64,000 bases of DNA from Dromiciops gliroides. Its lineage: Eukaryota; Chordata; Mammalia; Microbiotheria; Microbiotheriidae. The stretch is taken from the NCBI RefSeq assembly GCF_019393635.1, contig NC_057867.1, forward strand, positions 50,292,143 to 50,356,142, given 5' to 3'. The notes beneath the pieces are model-generated. The model was not told the origin of the DNA. It was given only the letters and a program-made list of their open reading frames with translations, and made no database searches. Shown here piece by piece: positions 11,901-64,000 of the stretch. A program made the translations under genes and the position numbers. Position 1 is the first letter of the stretch; the number at the start of each line of letters is the position of its first letter.

Positions 11901-13699
11901 AAACAATGAAAAATGACTTCATGGGTCTTATATCCTAATAGTGAACACTGCAGGAATATATTGATGTTTCATTTCTCTTCTCCAGCTCCCTCCCCCACAA
12001 TTTAATGATTAACATCTCAGAATTAGATTTAATCATCTATAAGAATTGAAAGGTTACATCTTAGCAATCAATTCAGAGTCTGAAAATTATGGCTGAAAGT
12101 GTCCCTTTAAGGCAAAAAAGACAGCAAAGTGAAAGTGGATAAATATTCTGGAAGATAAAACACTCTAGTCATTACTGTACAGGCAGAAACATCTTAAATA
12201 ATACGGTTCATATACAAATAAAATGAGTACATTGAATACTGTAGAACTAATTATGTGTTCTCCTTTAAATGGCACACTATGGATTAATATTTTACAATAT
12301 ACACATCTATTTGAGGTGGGGAAAACTAGTGATGCTCCAAGGGTAAAAATAATACAAGTAATAACTTCATTATTGGCTACAATGATTATTACAATTTAAA
12401 ATAAAAACACAAGATACTGTAATCAGACTTCTGGAGACCACACCATGTCCTTGTTAGAGCTGAAAAGAAAGTCTAGTTCTCCCCTCCAGCTGGCCTACAC
12501 AACATTGCAGATTGCTGCTTACCTTCAAAACACATAATTTCTCTTTAAAATTCAGTGTTATTTTCTTACAAAACCAAACCAAAACACAAATGCTGTATTT
12601 TAGACAAAAGCATTTTGAACCATTATTCCAAAATGAAAGCTTCTTTTGGATGTTAGAGACAAGCCAGAACTTACTACCAAACATTTCAAAAGTTTTAATC
12701 ATAAAAAATACTATAATTCATCACACAGACTTTTTACACAGTTATAAATAATAAATAGCATAATAGTAGAGAGTATAATCAATGGGTTATCTAGCTCAGT
12801 TAATAGTTTTCCTGTTAGGAAATTCTGGATTTTGCTACCTCGAACTGACTGAAATGCTCCTTTACAATTCAAATCTGACTCTTCAGAAGTAGAGTACAGA
12901 GCCAGCATTCGCCTATCTGGCCTGCAAACTTTTTTTTCTCCCTAGAAATTAAACTTTAGAGACTTGCCTTATTTCAAGGCAGCATGAAAGTTACTTAAGC
13001 CCATCCATCTATTCTAGTGGCAATGCAAAAACTGTGATGCAGAGGGACTGAATCATTGGTACCAGTCACCATAGGGGAAAGCAAAGAAATCTAAAAGTTG
13101 AAAAGGTGCACCAGAGCCCATGCGAGCTTATTACAGAAGGCACACCCTTTCTGCTTTCCCCTTCCCCCATGGTTTACATTCTTTAACAGTAGAACAGTGT
13201 CCCCTAAGGCACAAAAATCCCTATGGCCTCAATGCCACAGGAGACATTTGATGGCCCCATGTGCACTCTCTTGCACTGTAGTTTTTTAGGTCAGTTAACA
13301 CTGGCTAGTCACTTCTGGATGCACCAGACATCTTTGATCAAGGCTGGAATTTCTTCTCCTTGACAACAAATAACTAGAAATATTAATAATATGTTATACA
13401 TTCCTCAGGGCTACAACGTTTGGGAAAAAAATGTTAGCTACCCCTACTCCTGGGTTATAGGGATCTGGAGTGATCTTACTAACTAACTAATTCAGGCATA
13501 CTACCAAGCCATTAACATTTCAAACATTAAAACCAATCCCCATCCTTCCATACAAATCTTAACTACAAAAGAGCAACACTGGCAGCTACAGAGACCGCTA
13601 AGTATTTTCTAGTCTGGCTACAAGCAAGCAGCTCAAAGAGTAAAAATGAAAAATCACATATAAATCTCTTATGTTTGTAGAGCCTTCCTGATCAGCTTT

Positions 13700-13849
13700 T
13701 TTTTCCCCCCTTAGTGAGGCAATGGGGGTTAGGTGACTTGTCCAGGGTCACAGAGCTAGTAAGTTTTAAGTGTCTGAGGCTGGATTTGAACTCAGGTACT
13801 CCTGACTCCAGGGCCAGTGTTCTATCCACTGCACCACCAGCTGCCCCCC
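13700..13849 (-). repeat. WSINE1-type SINE inside the PABIR2 3' UTR
   Basis: Minus-strand copy in the sense orientation of PABIR2, flanked by gatcagcttt (13690) and gatcagtttt (13850). About 390 nt after the stop codon, so it would be part of the mature mRNA. Confidence 0.88.
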
Positions 13850-14237
13850 GATCAGTTTTGTAACTGGTGTTTACTTTTGTTGGGGAAAGGAGCCACACTA
13901 GAACCTATATATCAGTACTCTAACTACAGGACCTTTAGGAGGGAGCCTTTTAGGCATTGAAAGTAAAATATGGCAACAGCAACCCAAAGCTCATTTGAAT
14001 CATCTGAACAGTCATTTCACGCAAAAGGAAATTTGCCCCAACTAGCAGTAAGGTTAACATATCTATGAATCAAACCTTTTGAGAATAGAGATGTTATAGG
14101 ATAATGTTCCATTAATTTTTGTTATCCTAATTACTATCTTAGTCCTCATTAAGGATCAAAGTTCCTTTTCCCCTTCCTGCCTGAGTCTTTTGTCTAGAAA
14201 ACAGCATGGTCAGAACACTGAATGACAAATGGTTAAG

Positions 14238-55551
<41,314 letters not shown>

Positions 55552-55731
55552 GCTGGGAGGCTGGGGATCGGGATGTGGGGATGGCCTGAGGCTAGATTCG
55601 GTTTTCAACTCTGGGTTCTCTCGGCTCCCACTCGCTGCAGGACAGGGAGAGGGGGAGAGAAGGAAGCAGGAGGAGGAGGTGGTGGTTCTAGAAGGAGAAG
55701 GGGAGGCTCCTACTGCCGCCTTCTCTGGGAC

Positions 55732-55854
55732 CTACAAACATCGCGGCCCCCCTGGCAGCCGATCACACGATGCGGGGAAGAGGCTCAGCATTGGTAGGGC
55801 CTGGGCCTGGGTCTGGGTCTGGGCCTGGGCCTGGGCCTGGGCCCAGCCCCCCAT
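55732..55854 (-). other. Upstream ORF in the PABIR2 leader (40 codons)
   Basis: The AUG lies in ggagcATGGGGG at 55854 and the reading frame ends at TAG, 180 nt before the main start. The peptide opens MGGWAQAQAQAQTQTQ because it runs through the hexanucleotide repeat. It would be in the leader if transcription starts upstream of 55.86 kb, as the CpG island suggests. Regulatory effect is inferred only. Confidence 0.4.
55797..55848. repeat. GGGCCT/GGGTCT hexanucleotide repeat
   Basis: About eight imperfect units of GGGCCT with GGGTCT variants on the plus strand, so the PABIR2 transcript carries the C-rich AGGCCC form. It has enough G-triplets to form a quadruplex on the plus DNA strand. Confidence 0.85.
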
Positions 55855-56419
55855 GCTCCGTCCCGGGACTTCGCCCCGCTAATTCTAGGTTCCCCGCTCC
55901 CCGCCACCTGACCAGATAGGGGCTACAGAAGGCAGCCGATCCTCCTCCTCCTTCTCCTCCTCTTCCTCAGGCCGGCAGGAACAGCCCCGGAGAACCAGCT
56001 GGCGGGCTGAGGCCAAAACAAAAACTACAACCTGCTGCCTCTACTGCTTCCGCCGCCGTCGCCACAGCTTCCGAAGCCTCAGCAACAGCAGGGCCGGCCC
56101 TCTTTCCGCCACTCCTTCTGCGCAGGCGTTCTGCGACCGCCCGGGCGCGTCAGCTCCCAGGAAGCATGCGCAAGAAAACAACTCCTCGAAAAGGAGGAGC
56201 CTCCGGCGGAGGCGGGGCGCTCAGGTAGTAACTATTGGCAGATGGGCCCTGGCGCTAGAATTTGAAAGGGACCAATAGGCTGGAGGAATACGAGCAGCTC
56301 CTTCCAGGCCGGGGCTCCGGCCAATGGCTGAAGGAGAAAGAGTAAGGACCCCAAAGCCCCTCTATTCCTCCCGATTCCGACCTTCGGGTGACTCCGTGGC
56401 CAATCAGGGAGATCACCCA

Positions 56420-58699
56420 AATCCGCCAGTTCTGGTGGTCTTTCTTTGCAGTGGGGGGAGGGGAGACTGATTTCTTATTGAATTGGAGTGAACATCTGTG
56501 CAGCTTTTTAAGATGCTCAAGTGGGAAGCACTAGGTCAAAGAGAGATAAAGGAAAAGGGAAAATCTTGTAAGAATCGTATGGCTCTATCTCCTAAGTCGT
56601 TTTAGAAATCCTATTCACCCCTTCCCCCCTTTTCGGAACATTACATTTATTGTCCTTTTACCCTTTAAAGATAAATATTCTCTTTATTAAAGAAATATTA
56701 TCTGTATTGTAAGTTTTTATTTGTATTTTTTACCAGTACAGTTAATTTAAGTAAGAGCAGCACCAGTGGAGTAGTAGATAAGAGTATTGGAACTGGAATC
56801 AGAAGGACTTGGATCCCAGTCCCTCCCTCCTCTGACAGATTGCCAGCTGTGTGATCAGGGGCAGATCGGTTCACCTCTCAGAGCCTCGGTTTCTGCATCT
56901 GCAAAATGGGGATAATTACAGGGTTGTAAGGAAAGAGTTGTATTGCAAGCGTCCAAGAGCTATAGAAACGTGACCTATAAAGTCTATAAAAGAAAGAGCA
57001 GGAATTCAGTTCCAACAAGTACCTATTAAGCATGTGTGGGAGCCAAAACAGCTGATCCTGACAATCATGATTCAGAGGCATGACTTCAGCCAGAGGAGAT
57101 GGGTTTGAATTCCTGACTCTGCTGCTGACTTTCCAGCTCTAAATCAGGTAATGTTTTGTGAGAACTGGAATCTCTTGAGCCTCCAGTATGGGTATAGCTC
57201 AAGGGGAAAATCCTGTTGGTACTTGAAAACTGACTGCATTCCTTTCAAAAATACTATACATTCACCATATCAACCTGCAAACATGTTTTAAAACTATTTG
57301 TCCTTGCTTATTCTCACCCTACTTTAATCATTCTTTTTCTAATCCCTGTTTTCAATTTATAACACTGTATCATTTGTCTGAAAGGCAATGTGGTATTGCT
57401 GGTAAGGGACCAGCTAGTCTTGGAGTCATAAGCACTTGAGTTCAAATCCTGTTTATGACACATAATAGCTGTGTGACATGAGCAATCAAGCCATCTAGCT
57501 ACAGTGTGTCTCAAATTTCTCTTAAGACCAAGTTAGAGATGAGTTTCTGATCTGCCTCTCTGGAGGGAGCCCTATGTGAGGAGATCCCTATGCTGATTAA
57601 ATTTTGGATTCAGAGCACTCTCCACCACCACCACCCCTATCATTTTTGCACTTGTTGATTCATTGTTTGTAATTGTTGCCATATTCTTTCTGTGTTTTAG
57701 TTCCCCAACAGTTCCCACAGAACAGAAAGTACTTTTGTTTCTTTTCTATTCCCTCCACTACCCCCCCCCCAGTTGGGTGGTAAATAAATATTTACTGAAT
57801 GACTAGTGGATTTGGTCCCTATCGGTGAAGAGTTTAAAATAGATTAGGATCACCAATAGAAGAAAACACAGAAAGAATATGACACCAATAGAGGAAACTA
57901 AGTTGTTTCTGTGGATAAGGTTGTCCAATATTTGTTCAAGTTCCTACCCAGTTTCTTTGAGGATTTATCTGATGTGGGAGGTTGGAGCTTTGGTCTTAAT
58001 TTGCAGCACCGTTAGTTCTAATGGCCGGAAAGTAAGAGGGGCTTAATCCTGATAATAGGGTATGGCAAGGTTGTTATACTCTTTGGGGAGTACTATTCCT
58101 AGGTAACAGGAAATTGGTGACATCACAGGGCACGTTGGCATAAAAGGAGCGATGCAGACAAGGAATTAATATAGTTGGTGGATGTGTCTTTGCTATTTAT
58201 TGGCTATCACGCATAGAAGGTGGCAAGCAAAGAAGATTGCTCCTAGAATGATTTAAGGTAAAAAGTATCTGTAAAGATTTTACTTTTAAAATTCATTATC
58301 AATGTTTAGGTACTTGAGGGTAGGTGGGAACCTCAATTTTCATCAGTCTGAGTAAGGAAGGGAAAACTGCCTCGACCCATCTAGAACATGTTAAGAGGTT
58401 ACCACAATTTGTAATGTGTCAAGAGGCAGGACTTCAACCCCTTTGTTCCTGACTCAGAATCTTAGCTCTAGAACTGGAAGGGACCTTAGAGGTCGTCTAG
58501 TTCCATCCTTCTCATTTTAAAGAAGAAACTGGGACCCAGAAAAGTCAAGTGAAGATTTATTTGTCCAGTGTTCCATGGGAAGTTGCGACCCCAGGATTTG
58601 AATTCCGGTCTCTCTCCAAACCCTGAATTCTTTCCTCTACACTTTGGTGCCTCCAAAACCTCATCCTTTATCCACTTAGAATAACGAAGTAAATTCTAA
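56420..58699. other. Intergenic DNA between the divergent genes
   Basis: MIRs at 56752-56960 and 57385-57520 (plus strand) and a MIR-class element at 58460-58640 (minus strand). No gene seen. A CRE/TATA-like pair lies near 58120-58147. Confidence 0.6.
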
Positions 58700-59304
58700 T
58701 CCTTTTTTTTTTTTGGAGGTGAGAGAGGCTCGCCTCTAGTGTTTCTTCTGCTGTGCTCGCTTACGTGCCCTTGCTTTTCTGTTCTGTCTCTGACACTTTG
58801 GCTCCTGGCTTCTCCACCCCCCGGGTTAGTTTGCAGGCTTTGCCTTGTGCATCTCGAGTTCTCCCAGCCAGCTACATGCCTCATCGCTCCAACTTGCAAA
58901 AGCCGAGCCCGACAGCCTCTCCCGGCTTCGCACCCACTACAAAAGCCATGGCGACCGGAGAGAACCACCCCAGGGGCCCTTCAAATGGGGAGTAGGGAAA
59001 AGAGGCGAGCCAGTTTTCTAAACGTCCCCCGGAAACAGGGCTGGGGAAGGCGCAGGGGAGGTAGGACGCCTGGCGCTGGCGCTTGCGCCGTACGGCCGTG
59101 CTGTCGGGGCGGACGTGGGGGCGTAAGCGTGCGGGGCGGACCCTGCCTGCTCTCAGGAGGCGGCAGGTTGCAGTTTTTGTTTTGCCCTCGGCCCCTCCGC
59201 TCCCAGGTCCCGGGTTCCGGGGGTCCTGAGGCGGGACGGGCGGTAGCCGCGGCCCCCGAGCGTCTGAGTCCTAACTTGTGCCCGAGGCCAAAGGGAGGGA
59301 GGAG

Positions 59305-59331
59305 GCTGGGGCTGGGGCTGGGGCTGGAGAG
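59305..59331. repeat. GGGGCT hexanucleotide repeat in the PABIR3 leader
   Basis: Four units of GGGGCT on the plus (transcribed-sense) strand, close in form to known GGGGCC quadruplex-forming repeats. The repeat is short here. Confidence 0.8.
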
Positions 59332-59376
59332 TGGCTAGGAAGCCGCCGGGGCCGGGCGCGAGGCCGGGGCCGGAGC

Positions 59377-59496
59377 ATGGGGGCCGGAGTGGCCAGGCCG
59401 GGCCCTGCCCCCCGCCGTGCTCTCTGCTGCTGGGCGGGCCTCGAAGCCTTGAACCGGGCCCCCGCCCACGGCCGACCCGGGTTGGCAGCAGCATGA
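59377..59496 (+). other. Upstream ORF in the PABIR3 leader (39 codons)
   Basis: It opens with ggagcATGGGGG, the same 12 bases as the PABIR2 upstream ORF, and ends at TGA 143 nt before the main ATG. The peptide begins MGAGVARPGPAPRRALCCW. An in-frame upstream ATG at 59278 would lengthen it to 72 codons through the GGGGCT repeat. Translation is unproven. Confidence 0.4.
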
Positions 59497-59513
59497 GCCG
59501 CCCCGCCGTCTAG

Positions 59514-64000
<4,487 letters not shown>

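Larger units (their letters stand above)
11247..14237 (-). other. PABIR2: Probable PABIR2 3' UTR and 3' flank
   Basis: Mostly unique AT-rich sequence directly after the PABIR2 stop, with a SINE at 13700-13849 and a MIR-type fragment at 11690-11900. A minus-strand AATAAA at 11631-11636 is followed by GT-rich DNA, making a good poly(A)-site candidate near 11.61 kb. A CATAAA variant at about 11262-11267 lies just before a 16-base A run (T run on the plus strand). Which end is used cannot be decided from sequence. Confidence 0.45.
55552..56410 (-). promoter_or_regulatory. PABIR2 CpG-rich promoter and 5' UTR
   Basis: GC- and CpG-rich DNA directly upstream of the PABIR2 ATG, with no TATA box. It has an NRF1-like gcatgcgca at 56164-56172, a GC box at about 56210-56219, ETS-like cttccg elements near 56047 and 56068, and four CCAAT boxes (56234-56238 inverted; 56272-56276, 56321-56325 and 56400-56404 direct). 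Transcription probably starts at about 56.0-56.2 kb. The 5' UTR part holds a G/C-rich hexanucleotide repeat and an upstream ORF. Confidence 0.65.

Noticed and set aside
58948..58995. Strong Kozak start with a 15-codon frame (MATGENHPRGPSNGE)
   Set aside because: Probably chance in a CpG-rich stretch; no evidence it lies in a PABIR3 transcript.
58739..59338. 199-codon plus-strand open frame
   Set aside because: It runs through a GC-rich CpG island where stops are rare by composition. The peptide is Gly/Arg/Pro-rich with no domain, and overlapping frames are equally open.

Overview
The window is nuclear DNA of a marsupial (metatherian mammal). It is crowded with tRNA-derived SINEs that read ggcagctaggtggcgcagtg near the 5' end and ctagctgtgtgaccctgggc near the 3' end, the marsupial WSINE1/SINE1-type CORE-SINE. 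With them are Mar1-like SINEs with RTE-type tails, many old MIR, L2 and L3/CR1 fragments, one young 5'-truncated L1, an LTR and a few DNA-transposon MITEs. The SINE type favours an Australian-lineage marsupial, but that is an inference from memory.

The only protein-coding genes I can support are two paralogues of the PABIR (FAM122) family, arranged head to head. PABIR2 (FAM122B) is on the minus strand. All ten coding exons can be placed between 55551 (ATG) and 14238 (end of the stop codon). They splice in frame through GT-AG introns into a 282-residue protein. PABIR3 (FAM122C) is on the plus strand and starts at 59640. Its first two coding exons (59640-59740 and 63063-63141) are present and the rest lies beyond the right edge. 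The two start codons are 4.1 kb apart, and both sit in or beside CpG-rich promoter DNA (about 55.25-56.25 kb and 58.7-59.85 kb). The pair matches the human Xq26.3 order FAM122B-FAM122C. PABIR proteins bind and inhibit PP2A-B55 phosphatase, so the locus probably encodes cell-cycle phosphatase regulators.

Layout. 1-11.2 kb: intergenic, 3' of PABIR2, made of L2, MIR, SINE and one L1 insertion. 11.2-14.2 kb: probable PABIR2 3' UTR with one SINE. 14.2-30.1 kb: exons 10 to 3, with an 11-kb intron 9 (L2, MIR, microsatellites) and a repeat-poor exon cluster at 25-30 kb. 30.1-53.85 kb: the 23.8-kb intron 2, which holds long minus-strand L2 runs, tandem SINE arrays, a mariner-type MITE, hAT-like MITEs, an LTR, an L3/CR1 fragment and several diverged direct repeats I could not classify. 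53.85-56.2 kb: exons 2 and 1 and the promoter. 56.2-58.7 kb: intergenic. 58.7-64 kb: PABIR3 promoter, exon 1, intron 1, exon 2 and part of intron 2.

The most interesting points are these. The multi-exon minus-strand gene looks closer to the human intronless PABIR1/FAM122A than to human PABIR2. Each paralogue has a similar-sized upstream ORF opening in the same sequence context. Three places show SINEs inserted repeatedly at one target, leaving three target copies. One SINE seems to have carried off 3' flanking DNA. A roughly 0.4-0.9 kb intronic segment recurs four times. No new enzymatic or defence system was seen. All alignments were done by eye.
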